Assembly (NCBI RefSeq): GCF_009707385.1
Contig: NZ_CP046115.1
Coordinates: 806,001 to 870,000, forward strand
Source of the DNA: Klebsiella oxytoca
GTDB lineage: Bacteria > Pseudomonadota > Gammaproteobacteria > Enterobacterales > Enterobacteriaceae
Reading direction: 5' to 3'
Length of the DNA: 64,000 nucleotides
A program made the translations under genes and the position numbers. This document shows positions 48,564-57,887 of this stretch, one piece after another; positions within the stretch are counted from its first letter, which is position 1; each line of letters starts with the position of its first letter. The notes below the pieces were generated by a model. It saw only the letters and a list, made by a program, of their open reading frames with translations, was not told the origin of the DNA and ran no database searches.

Positions 48564-48723
48564 GAAAAGACCCAAAAGTAAGGGCACGATGGCGTGTTTG
48601 AAGGTTAACCTTCCGATGCTTCCGGCTAAGGAGTAGGGTGGATTTCCCGAAGCCGCCCCCGGCTCTGGACCCTAAGTTGTACCGTTGTGGTTTACGCTCA
48701 AACATCGCCATCGTGCGTGTTGG

Positions 48724-50064
48724 TTACATCATCATGCCGAACACAATGCTGGCGATGACCAGCACAATTCCGCCGCCTAAACGGGAGGAGATTTGTGCGT
48801 AAGAGATAAGATTCATACGATTACAGGCTGAGAGTACTTCCAGGTCACCGGAGCCGCCGCGGTTAGCCATGCACAGTCCAGCGGTAATCGCAGATTCAAT
48901 CGGGAAGAAGCCAATCAACCAGCCGCCGATAGCGGCACCGACCACGGCACCCACGACGATCACGGCGGCAATCACCACGTTAGCGAAAGTAATCGCGTCG
49001 ATGATCTCTTGCAGGTCGGTGTAGCACACGCCGACGCCAACCATCAGCACCCACAGCAGCTGCTTAGAGAAGAAGTCGGACAGGCGTTTAGCGCCGGCTT
49101 TGATTTCCGGTGAACAGAGGCCGGAAGCGTTTAGCGCCGCGACAATCAGCACCATCCAGGCGAAATAGTGGATAGAGACGCCGCCAATGCTTGGCAGAAT
49201 TTTCTTAGCGATAACGTAGGCCAGCAGAAAACAGGTGGTGGAGAGCACCAGGCCGACGGCGGTTTCACGGTGAGTGATCTGCCCTGCTTTTTCATCATCT
49301 TCTACTTTAAAGGAGGCTTTACGTACCAGTTCGCCTTCACCGCTCAGCCATGTGTGTTTTTTGCCGATGATATCGAGCAGCGCGGCAAAAACGATGGCAA
49401 AGATGTTGGCGATAGTCAGAATAGCAATCGCCGTTGAGTAGTACTCTTCGCGGGAGCGCCCGGTAACGGAGTGGTAAATTTCAGACAGCGGAACCGCGCC
49501 TGCGCCGTTGCCGCCGCCCATAATCGGCAGCACGTACAGCATCATGATGCGGTCTACGGAAATACCGAAGCACAGGCCGATGAAAATTCCAAAGACGGAG
49601 GCGCCGAGAATCCCCATTAAGATGGTTGGAATATAGCCAAGCAGGGATTTCAGCAGCAGTTTACGGTTAACTGACAGAATTGCACCGGTAATCAACACGG
49701 CGATGAATAAGTTCAGGAAATTACTTTTATCCATCACATTGGTGATAGCATCAATTTCTTTCTGGGTAAAAATACCGGCATATACAAAATATGCAGCGAC
49801 CAGGAAGATCATCACCGGTGCGCCGCCGATATATTTATTGAAAAGCGGCAAGCGTTTACCGATTTCGCCAAAAATAGCGCCAATTATAAACATGATCGCG
49901 AAGCCGCCAACAATGTCGGTCGGCAGGGCATCATAGAAATGTGAAAGTAGTAAAGTGATTAACGCAAAGGTGTAAAGCGGTAGCGGCATGCCGAAGATTT
50001 TAAACCCCAGAATATCGCTAACGCCTTTTTTCTCCGCGGACGGAGCCTGGCTCATATTAGTCAT
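48724..50064 (-). CDS. citS: CitS, Na+-dependent citrate transporter (2HCT family)
   Basis: A 446-residue symporter that takes up divalent citrate with two sodium ions. It has about 11 membrane helices. The two GGXG re-entrant loop motifs are MGGGNGAGAVPLSE and NRGGSGDLEVL. The N-terminal MSQAPSAEKKGVSDILGFKI and the whole length match what I recall of Klebsiella pneumoniae CitS. It is the first gene of citS-oadGAB-citAB and is divergent from citC across a 459 bp control region. The sodium it imports is expelled again by OadGAB. Confidence 0.97.
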   Translation of the reverse strand: MTNMSQAPSAEKKGVSDILGFKIFGMPLPLYTFALITLLLSHFYDALPTDIVGGFAIMFIIGAIFGEIGKRLPLFNKYIGGAPVMIFLVAAYFVYAGIFTQKEIDAITNVMDKSNFLNLFIAVLITGAILSVNRKLLLKSLLGYIPTILMGILGASVFGIFIGLCFGISVDRIMMLYVLPIMGGGNGAGAVPLSEIYHSVTGRSREEYYSTAIAILTIANIFAIVFAALLDIIGKKHTWLSGEGELVRKASFKVEDDEKAGQITHRETAVGLVLSTTCFLLAYVIAKKILPSIGGVSIHYFAWMVLIVAALNASGLCSPEIKAGAKRLSDFFSKQLLWVLMVGVGVCYTDLQEIIDAITFANVVIAAVIVVGAVVGAAIGGWLIGFFPIESAITAGLCMANRGGSGDLEVLSACNRMNLISYAQISSRLGGGIVLVIASIVFGMMM

Positions 50065-50097
50065 AAGACGTCACCCTGTTAAAAAAAGGAATATGCC

Positions 50098-50272
50098 TGT
50101 CATACTTCAAGCTGCATGGACGTTAGCTACGCTTGTTTATCCGCATCACTTACCAGAGCAGCGATTAGGGACCCACTCTCCTGGCGCGTGATTCCGGCTC
50201 ACCCCTTCGGGGCAGCGCAAGCATTGTTCAACACAGCCAGCCGTTTGTCCTGAAACTTGAGTTATTCAGGCT
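50098..50272. repeat. MITE-like inverted-repeat element in the citS-citC control region
   Basis: The left end CATACTTCAAGCTGCATGGA and, on the other strand, the right end ACTCAAGTTTCAGGAC are imperfect terminal inverted repeats enclosing about 175 bp with internal inverted segments. I recognise the ends (ACTTCAAG-TGCA) as a dispersed palindromic element common in enterobacterial intergenic regions. It lies directly upstream of citS, so it separates the citS start from the central control region. Confidence 0.65.
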
Positions 50273-50336
50273 GTAATTCCGTTGGAAAAGCAATAATAAG
50301 ACGGCGGCATAATAATAAAATTGCTCCACAACGATA

Positions 50337-50352
50337 TGTGATTATCTTCACT
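50337..50352. promoter_or_regulatory. Probable CRP site between citS and citC
   Basis: TGTGA-TTATCT-TCACT matches the CRP consensus TGTGA-N6-TCACA at nine of ten positions. Catabolite control by cAMP-CRP of these divergent operons is known in Klebsiella. It lies 172 bp before citC, in the AT-rich part where CitB also should bind. Confidence 0.7.
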
Positions 50353-50523
50353 GATTGGTCGTGTTTTTAATTAATTTAATTGTTTTTATTTTTCTGAATT
50401 AATTAACAACATAAAAACCATAAAGCAAATTAAGGTACAAGGAAAAGTGTGATTGAAATAAAAGAACCGCTACGGGAACGGTGGCGAAATACAGTCCGTT
50501 TTTGGTCAATGAAGCGCTAAAAA

Positions 50524-51552
50524 ATGAATCTGATATTAAAACGCGTCGCCGTGCAAAAAGATCCCCGGCGGCGAGAGGCCGTCGATCTCTTTCTTCACCA
50601 GCATCAGCTCTCGCTGGAGGCAGATTGCGAAATCGTCATTGTCGCCGAGCACCAGCAGCGCATTGTTGGCTGCGGCGGGATTGCCGGATGCGTACTGAAG
50701 TGTATTGCCGTGGACCCGTCGCTACAGGGAGAAGGACTCAGCCTGAAGCTGCTGACGGAACTGATGACCCAGGCGTATGAACTGGGCCGCAGCGAGCTGT
50801 TTCTGTTCACCAAACCTTATAACGCAGCACTATTTTCCTGTGCCGGATTCTGGCCAATCGCCCGCGCGGGTGACCAGGCCGTATTAATGGAAAATAGCCG
50901 CGAGCGTCTGGCCCGCTATTGCCGCCAGCTCACGATGTACCGTCAGCCAGGGGAAAAAATCGGCGCCATCGTCATGAACGCCAACCCCTTTACGCTGGGA
51001 CACCGTTGGCTGGTGGAGCAGGCCGCGCGCCAGTGCGACTGGCTGCATCTGTTTGTAGTAAAGGAAGACGCTTCATTTTTCAGCTATCAGGATCGCGTAG
51101 CCCTGATCGAACAGGGCATTGCCGGGATCGACAACGTAACCCTGCACCCAGGATCGGCTTATCTGATCTCCAGAGCGACTTTTCCCGGTTATTTTCTAAA
51201 AGATAAAGGCGTGGTGGACGATTGCCACTGTCAGATCGATCTCCAGCTTTTCCGCGAACATTTAGCGCCGGCGTTACGGATTACTCACCGTTTTGTCGGT
51301 AGCGAACCGCTGTGTGAATTAACCCGTCATTACAACCTGCGCATGCACCAGCTGCTGGAGGCGCCCGGGGACGCGCCGACGATTCAGGTGGTTGAGCTGG
51401 TGCGGGTTGAGAAAGACGGCGGCCCTGTTTCCGCTTCCCGCGTGCGCAGGCTCTATCAGCAGCGTCAGTGGGCAGCGATTGAGCCGCTGGTACCGCCGGG
51501 CACGCTCTCTTTTCTGATGCATCTGGCGGAAAGCGAACATCAAACCGCCTGA
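50524..51552 (+). CDS. citC: CitC, citrate lyase ligase (acetyl-ACP:acetate ligase)
   Basis: A 342-residue enzyme that acetylates the citrate lyase prosthetic group using acetate and ATP, switching the lyase on. An N-terminal GNAT-like region (about 1-125) is followed by a nucleotidyltransferase-type domain with MNANPFTLGHRWLVEQAA (the TLGH loop). It is the first gene of citCDEFG. A weaker, overlapping frame starting at 50481 on the same strand is not real. Confidence 0.95.
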   Translation: MNLILKRVAVQKDPRRREAVDLFLHQHQLSLEADCEIVIVAEHQQRIVGCGGIAGCVLKCIAVDPSLQGEGLSLKLLTELMTQAYELGRSELFLFTKPYNAALFSCAGFWPIARAGDQAVLMENSRERLARYCRQLTMYRQPGEKIGAIVMNANPFTLGHRWLVEQAARQCDWLHLFVVKEDASFFSYQDRVALIEQGIAGIDNVTLHPGSAYLISRATFPGYFLKDKGVVDDCHCQIDLQLFREHLAPALRITHRFVGSEPLCELTRHYNLRMHQLLEAPGDAPTIQVVELVRVEKDGGPVSASRVRRLYQQRQWAAIEPLVPPGTLSFLMHLAESEHQTA

Positions 51553-51582
51553 TTTTACCTCCATAACTAAGGATCAGCCTCT

Positions 51583-51876
51583 ATGGAAATGATGATTGAC
51601 GCCCTGGCCGGCACGCTGGAATCCAGCGATGTGATGGTCAGGATCGGGCCTGCGAATGAGCCTGGTATTCAGCTTGAAATCGACAGTATTGTGAAGCAGC
51701 AGTTTGGCGCAGCGATTGAGCGGGTGGTCAGAGAGACGCTGACGCAGCTTGGTGTTACCCGTGCGAATGTCGTCGTCGATGATAAAGGCGCGCTGGAATG
51801 CGTGCTGAAGGCTCGCGTTCAGGCTGCGGCGCTGCGCGCGGCCAAACAATCTCAACTGCAATGGAGCCAGCTATGA
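51583..51876 (+). CDS. citD: CitD, citrate lyase acyl carrier protein (gamma subunit)
   Basis: A 97-residue carrier protein. The prosthetic-group serine is Ser14, in [13 protein letters not shown]. It carries the acetyl and citryl groups as thioesters on a phosphoribosyl-dephospho-CoA arm made by CitG. It is followed by citE with an ATGA overlap. Confidence 0.95.
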   Translation: MEMMIDALAGTLESSDVMVRIGPANEPGIQLEIDSIVKQQFGAAIERVVRETLTQLGVTRANVVVDDKGALECVLKARVQAAALRAAKQSQLQWSQL

Positions 51877-52742
51877 AACCTCGTCGCAGTATGCTGTTTA
51901 TCCCCGGCGCCAACGCCGCAATGTTAAGCACTTCTTTTGTTTACGGCGCCGACGCGGTGATGTTTGACCTCGAAGATGCCGTCTCGCTGCGTGAAAAAGA
52001 TACCGCCCGCCTGCTGGTGCACCATGCGCTACAGCATCCGCTGTACCGGGATGTGGAAACCGTGGTGCGTATTAACCCGCTCAGCACGCCGTTTGGCCTT
52101 GCCGACCTTGAAGCGGTGGTGCGTGCGGGCGTGGATATGGTGCGTCTGCCGAAAACCGATAGCAAAGAAGATATTCATGAGCTGGAAGCTCACGTCGAGC
52201 GGATTGAACGTGAGTGCGGGCGGGAAGTGGGCAGCACGAAGTTAATGGCGGCGATAGAGTCAGCGCTTGGCGTGGTGAACGCCGTTGAGATTGCCCGCTC
52301 CAGCCCGCGTCTGTCGGCCATTGCGCTGGCGGCCTTCGACTACGTCATGGATATGGGCACCTGCCGCGGCGACGGTACCGAGCTGTTTTATGCCCGCTGT
52401 GCGGTGCTGCACGCGGCCCGCGTCGCCGGGATCGCGGCCTATGACGTGGTGTGGTCGGATATTAACAATGAAGAGGGGTTCCTCGCGGAAGCGAATCTGG
52501 CGAAAAATCTTGGCTTTAACGGTAAATCGCTGGTCAACCCGCGGCAGATTGAGCTGCTGCATCAGGTCTATGCCCCCACGCTAAAAGAGGTCGAGCACGC
52601 GCGGGAGGTGATTGCGGCGGCGGAAGAGGCGGAGGAGCGCGGTCTGGGCGTGGTATCGCTGAACGGCAAGATGATAGATGGACCGATTATCGAATATGCG
52701 CGCAAAGTTGTGGCGCTCTCGGCTTCCGGCATTCGTGATTAA
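51873..52742 (+). CDS. citE: CitE, citrate lyase beta subunit (citryl-ACP lyase)
   Basis: A 289-residue HpcH/HpaI-type aldolase that splits citryl-ACP to oxaloacetate and acetyl-ACP. It opens [18 protein letters not shown] and has the metal-binding [14 protein letters not shown] and an [10 protein letters not shown] segment. The start is the ATG overlapping the citD stop; the open frame upstream is an extension inside citD. Oxaloacetate made here feeds OadA. Confidence 0.96.
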   Translation: MKPRRSMLFIPGANAAMLSTSFVYGADAVMFDLEDAVSLREKDTARLLVHHALQHPLYRDVETVVRINPLSTPFGLADLEAVVRAGVDMVRLPKTDSKEDIHELEAHVERIERECGREVGSTKLMAAIESALGVVNAVEIARSSPRLSAIALAAFDYVMDMGTCRGDGTELFYARCAVLHAARVAGIAAYDVVWSDINNEEGFLAEANLAKNLGFNGKSLVNPRQIELLHQVYAPTLKEVEHAREVIAAAEEAEERGLGVVSLNGKMIDGPIIEYARKVVALSASGIRD

Positions 52743-52752
52743 GGGGAAAATA

Positions 52753-54279
52753 ATGAAAGAGACCGTGGCAATGCTTAATCAACAGTACGTCATGCCGGAA
52801 GGACTGGAGCCCTATGCGGGCGTGACCGCGAAGAGCCCGTGGCTGGCCAGCGAAAGCGAAAAGCGCCAACGTAAAATCTGCGCTTCGCTGGAGGAAGCGA
52901 TTCGCCGCTCCGGGCTGCAAAACGGTATGACCATCTCTTTTCACCACGCGTTTCGCGGCGGCGACAAGGTAGTCAATATGGTGGTGGCGAAGCTGGCTGA
53001 AATGGGTTTTCGCGATCTGACGCTGGCCTCAAGTTCGCTCATCGACGCCCACTGGCCGCTGATTGAGCATATTAAAAATGGTGTGATCCGGCAGATTTAT
53101 ACCTCCGGCCTGCGCGGTAAGCTTGGAGAAGAGATCTCCGCCGGCCTGATGGAAAATCCGGTACAAATCCACTCCCACGGCGGTCGGGCATATTTAGTAC
53201 AAAGCGGCGAGTTAAATATTGATGTGGCGTTCCTTGGCGTGCCGTGCTGCGATGAATACGGTAACGCCAACGGTTTTAGCGGTAAATCCCGCTGCGGCTC
53301 GCTGGGCTACGCCAAAGTCGATGCAGAAGCCGCCAGGTGCGTGGTGCTGCTGACCGAAGAGTGGGTGGATTATCCGAACTATCCGGCCAGTATCGCTCAG
53401 GATCAGGTCGATCTGATCGTACAGGTCGATGAGGTCGGCGATCCGGCGAAAATTACCGCCGGCGCGATCCGTCTGACCAGCAACCCGCGCGAGCTGCTGA
53501 TCGCCCGCCAGGCAGCCAAAGTGATCGAACACTCCGGCTACTTCAAAGACGGTTTCTCTTTGCAAACCGGTACCGGCGGCGCATCGCTGGCGGTGACTCG
53601 TTTCCTTGAAGATAAAATGCGGCGTAACAATATTATCGCCAGCTTTGGTCTCGGCGGGATCACCGGCACGATGGTCGATCTGCACGAAAAAGGGCTGATT
53701 AAAGCGCTGCTGGATACTCAGTCCTTCGACGGCGATGCCGCGCGTTCGCTGGCCACTAACCCCAACCATATAGAAATTTCCGCAAATCAGTACGCCAATC
53801 CAGGCTCCAAAGGTATCTCCTGTGAACGCCTGAACGTGGTGATGCTCAGCGCGCTGGAAATCGACACCGAATACAACGTTAACGTGATGACCGGCTCTAA
53901 CGGCGTGCTGCGCGGGGCGTCCGGCGGCCACAGCGATACGGCGGCGGGGGCTGATTTAACCATTATCACTGCGCCGCTGGTGCGTGGGCGCATTCCGTGC
54001 GTGGTGGAGAAGGTGCTGACTCGCGTGACGCCTGGCGCCAGCGTGGACGTGCTGGTGACCGACCACGGTATCGCCGTCAACCCGGCGCGCCAGGACCTGA
54101 TAGATAACCTGCGTAATGCCGGTATCCCATTGATGACTATTGAAGCGCTACAGCAGCGCGCCGAGCTTTTAACCGGGAAACCCGAACCGATCGAATTTAC
54201 CGATCGGGTTGTGGCCGTGGTGCGCTATCGCGACGGTTCGGTTATCGATGTTATTCATCAGGTTAAAACCACCGGCTAA
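52753..54279 (+). CDS. citF: CitF, citrate lyase alpha subunit (citrate:acetyl-ACP transferase)
   Basis: A 508-residue CoA-transferase-type enzyme that swaps acetyl for citryl on CitD. It starts MKETVAMLNQQYVMPEG with AAGGGGAAAA upstream. Conserved blocks include SFHHAFRGGDKVVNMV, LQTGTGGASLAVTRFLE and GASGGHSDTAAGADL. The start is chosen at 52753, since upstream codons lie within citE. It forms the lyase complex with CitD and CitE. Confidence 0.96.
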   Translation: MKETVAMLNQQYVMPEGLEPYAGVTAKSPWLASESEKRQRKICASLEEAIRRSGLQNGMTISFHHAFRGGDKVVNMVVAKLAEMGFRDLTLASSSLIDAHWPLIEHIKNGVIRQIYTSGLRGKLGEEISAGLMENPVQIHSHGGRAYLVQSGELNIDVAFLGVPCCDEYGNANGFSGKSRCGSLGYAKVDAEAARCVVLLTEEWVDYPNYPASIAQDQVDLIVQVDEVGDPAKITAGAIRLTSNPRELLIARQAAKVIEHSGYFKDGFSLQTGTGGASLAVTRFLEDKMRRNNIIASFGLGGITGTMVDLHEKGLIKALLDTQSFDGDAARSLATNPNHIEISANQYANPGSKGISCERLNVVMLSALEIDTEYNVNVMTGSNGVLRGASGGHSDTAAGADLTIITAPLVRGRIPCVVEKVLTRVTPGASVDVLVTDHGIAVNPARQDLIDNLRNAGIPLMTIEALQQRAELLTGKPEPIEFTDRVVAVVRYRDGSVIDVIHQVKTTG

Positions 54280-54298
54280 ACGCGTTGAGGAGGAAGGC

Positions 54299-55207
54299 AT
54301 GAGCGAAGCGATCGTAAGCCAGCGTCGCCAGTTGAGTCGTCAAACGGTTGCGGCGGAGGATATTGTTTCTCGCGTGGAGAGGGCGTTGCTGACGGAGGTC
54401 CGCTTAACGCCAAAGCCGGGCCTGGTGGATATCCGTAATACCGGCGCGCATCAGGATATGGATCTGGCTGCCTTCGAGGCCAGTACGGCGGTTGTCGCCC
54501 CGTGGATGGAGAAGTTTTTCATTATGGGTCACGACACGGCCAACTTTACGCCGGAGCAGGTACTGTCCATGCTGCGTCCGGTGGGTATGGCCTGCGAGAC
54601 GGATATGCTGGAGGTGACCGGAGGAGTGAATACGCACCGCGGCGCGATCTTCGCTTTTGGCCTGCTTAGCGCGGCGGCGGGAAGGCTGGTTGCGCGCGGA
54701 GAACCGGTTGAACAGCATCGGGTATGCGATCAGGTGGCCCGTTTCTGCCGTGGTCTGGTCGGGCGAGAGCTTTCCGTCTCCCAGGGAAACAAGGTGAGTA
54801 AAGGGGAAGCGCATTTCCTGCTCTACGGGCTCTCCGGCGCCAGAGGTGAAGCTGAAAGCGGTTTTCGCACCGTGCGCACTCAGGCGATGCCGGTATTCAA
54901 CCGGGTGATGGAGGATACCGGTGATACCAACCTGGCGTTATTACAGACCCTGCTGCACCTGATGGCCTGGAATGACGATACCAATCTGGTTTCACGCGGT
55001 GGGCTGGAAGGACTGAACTTTGTTCAGCAGCAGGCGCAGAAGCTGCTGTGGGAAGGGGGAGTTCTGGTCGACGGCGGGCTGGAAGCGCTGCGTCGGCTGG
55101 ATGATGAATTGATTATTCGCCATCTTAGTCCCGGCGGCAGCGCCGATCTGCTGGCGGTCACCTGGTTCCTGTGTGGTTTCCCGGCCGGGGAGCTATTTCT
55201 GCATTAA
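54299..55207 (+). CDS. citG: CitG, triphosphoribosyl-dephospho-CoA synthase
   Basis: A 302-residue enzyme that makes 2'-(5''-triphosphoribosyl)-3'-dephospho-CoA, the precursor of the citrate lyase arm. It has EVRLTPKPGLVDIRNTGAHQDMD near residues 38-60 (family signature, parts quoted), GVNTHRGAIFAFGLL, and LLHLMAWNDDTNLVSRGG. The start at 54299 follows GAGGAGGAAGG. The transferase CitX, which attaches this arm to CitD, is not in this cluster and must be elsewhere. Confidence 0.95.
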   Translation: MSEAIVSQRRQLSRQTVAAEDIVSRVERALLTEVRLTPKPGLVDIRNTGAHQDMDLAAFEASTAVVAPWMEKFFIMGHDTANFTPEQVLSMLRPVGMACETDMLEVTGGVNTHRGAIFAFGLLSAAAGRLVARGEPVEQHRVCDQVARFCRGLVGRELSVSQGNKVSKGEAHFLLYGLSGARGEAESGFRTVRTQAMPVFNRVMEDTGDTNLALLQTLLHLMAWNDDTNLVSRGGLEGLNFVQQQAQKLLWEGGVLVDGGLEALRRLDDELIIRHLSPGGSADLLAVTWFLCGFPAGELFLH

Positions 55208-55427
55208 TCACCCGTTTGACCTCAATGAATCGTCCCGGATTGGCCGTAAATGGCTGCTCCGGGCTTTCAACTCTCTCTTCTCGCTACTCAACGGCAAATT
55301 CCCGGCACAATCTTATAGTTTTTACTGATATCGGCGGCCGTTTGTCATAAATTTCTAATTATCGGTGTTTTTGAGTAGCGGCTCATCGACGGGCTGGTTA
55401 CTCTGAAAACAATTTACGTAGTGTTAA

Positions 55428-56264
<837 letters not shown>

Positions 56265-56316
56265 TGATTATTACCCATCGTGATGTGGTTATTGCATTCA
56301 ATAAGTAATTGATTGC

Positions 56317-56345
56317 AAGGGGCAATGATTTATTGCCCTTTTTTA
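56317..56345 (+). terminator. dapB terminator
   Basis: GGGCAAT (56320-56326) pairs with ATTGCCC (56332-56338) around GATTT, followed by six T. Confidence 0.88.
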
Positions 56346-56486
56346 TTTTTCCATTTTGATGTCATTTTTATTGTTAAGTCATCAAAATTATATGTTATCT
56401 ACCTGGTTTTTGTTGTTTTATTGTAAATTTTGACCATCCGGTCTACTTTCTTCTTCCCGGTGCGCTGATTTTACAATCATCCGCCT

Positions 56487-56502
56487 CCGCAAGCGTTTTC
56501 CC
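56487..56502. promoter_or_regulatory. PurR-like box upstream of carAB
   Basis: CCGCAAGCGTTTTCCC resembles the PurR operator ACGCAAACGTTTGCGT with the central CAA-CGTTT core. carAB is purine- and pyrimidine-regulated in E. coli. It lies 235 bp before carA, within the region expected for the distal pyrimidine-controlled promoter. Confidence 0.6.
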
Positions 56503-56674
56503 AGGCTAGTTAGTTGATCTTTTTGCCCATTAAGACGGGTATTACTGAATAGTCGCCTGAAAGATGATTAAAAATATCCGCTTTAAGTTGACTTTTACCG
56601 ACCATCTCTCCAGAATGCCGCCGTTTGCCAAAATTCTGCGGGCAACAGATTTGCATTGATTCAGATCTATATTA

Positions 56675-56712
56675 TGAATTAATATGCAAATAAAGTGAGT
56701 GGATATTCTCTG
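56675..56712. promoter_or_regulatory. Tandem ARG boxes of carAB
   Basis: TGAATTAATATGCAAATA (56675-56692) and GTGAGTGGATATTCTCTG (56695-56712) are two 18 bp ArgR-type boxes with 2 bp between, the usual spacing. They are near-identical to the operator of E. coli carAB and lie at the proximal promoter and ribosome site region. Confidence 0.8.
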
Positions 56713-56721
56713 GAGGGTGTT

Positions 56722-57870
56722 TTGATTAAGTCAGCGCTATTGGTTCTGGAAGACGGAACCCAGTTTCACGGTCGGGCCATAGGGGCTACCGGCACGGCGG
56801 TTGGGGAAGTCGTTTTCAATACTTCAATGACCGGTTATCAAGAAATCCTCACTGATCCTTCCTATTCCCGCCAAATCGTCACTTTAACTTATCCCCATAT
56901 CGGCAACGTCGGCACCAATGCCGCCGATGAAGAGTCTTCTCAGGTACATGCACAGGGTCTGGTTATTCGCGATCTGCCGCTGATTGCCAGCAACTTCCGC
57001 AATACTGAAGACCTCTCTTCTTATCTGAAGCGCCATAACATCGTGGCAATTGCTGATATCGATACCCGTAAGCTGACCCGTCTGCTGCGTGAAAAAGGCG
57101 CGCAGAACGGCTGCATCATTGCCGGCGACAGCCCGGACGCGCAGCTGGCGCTGGAAAAAGCGAAAGCGTTCCCGGGCCTCAACGGTATGGATCTGGCGAA
57201 GGAAGTGACTACCGCAGAAACCTACAGCTGGACGCAGGGTAGCTGGACTCTGGCGGGCGACCTGCCGGAAGCGAAAGCGGAAAGCGAGCTGCCGTTCCAC
57301 GTGGTGGCATACGATTTCGGCGCCAAGCGCAACATTCTGCGCATGCTGGTGGACCGCGGCTGCCGTTTGACGGTGGTGCCGGCGCAGACCTCTGCCGAAG
57401 ATGTGCTGAAAATGAATCCGGACGGTATCTTCCTGTCCAACGGCCCAGGCGATCCGGCGCCTTGTGATTACGCTATCGATGCGATTACGAAGTTTCTGCA
57501 AACCGATATTCCGGTATTCGGCATCTGCCTCGGCCATCAGCTGCTGGCGCTGGCGAGCGGCGCGAAAACCGTGAAGATGAAGTTTGGCCACCACGGCGGC
57601 AACCATCCGGTAAAAGATATTGATAATAACGTGGTGATGATCACCGCGCAGAACCACGGTTTTGCAGTTGATGAAGCCTCTATGCCAGCCAACCTGCGCG
57701 TGACCCACAAGTCGCTGTTCGACGGCACCCTGCAGGGGATTCATCGTACCGACAAACCGGCATTCAGCTTCCAGGGACACCCGGAGGCGAGCCCCGGCCC
57801 GCACGATGCCGCGCCGCTGTTCGATCATTTTATCGAGTTAATTGAGTTCTACCGTCAGTCCGCGAAATAA
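56722..57870 (+). CDS. carA: CarA, carbamoyl-phosphate synthase small subunit
   Basis: A 382-residue glutamine amidotransferase subunit that releases ammonia from glutamine for CarB. The nucleophile Cys is in [13 protein letters not shown] near residue 269, and the catalytic His/Glu lie in [13 protein letters not shown]. The start is the TTG at 56722 ([16 protein letters not shown] follows), as in E. coli, with TGGAGG upstream; an ATG-like extension from 56695 lies inside the operator. carB follows 17 bp downstream. Confidence 0.97.
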   Translation: MIKSALLVLEDGTQFHGRAIGATGTAVGEVVFNTSMTGYQEILTDPSYSRQIVTLTYPHIGNVGTNAADEESSQVHAQGLVIRDLPLIASNFRNTEDLSSYLKRHNIVAIADIDTRKLTRLLREKGAQNGCIIAGDSPDAQLALEKAKAFPGLNGMDLAKEVTTAETYSWTQGSWTLAGDLPEAKAESELPFHVVAYDFGAKRNILRMLVDRGCRLTVVPAQTSAEDVLKMNPDGIFLSNGPGDPAPCDYAIDAITKFLQTDIPVFGICLGHQLLALASGAKTVKMKFGHHGGNHPVKDIDNNVVMITAQNHGFAVDEASMPANLRVTHKSLFDGTLQGIHRTDKPAFSFQGHPEASPGPHDAAPLFDHFIELIEFYRQSAK

Positions 57871-57887
57871 TCAGGAGTAAAAGAGCA

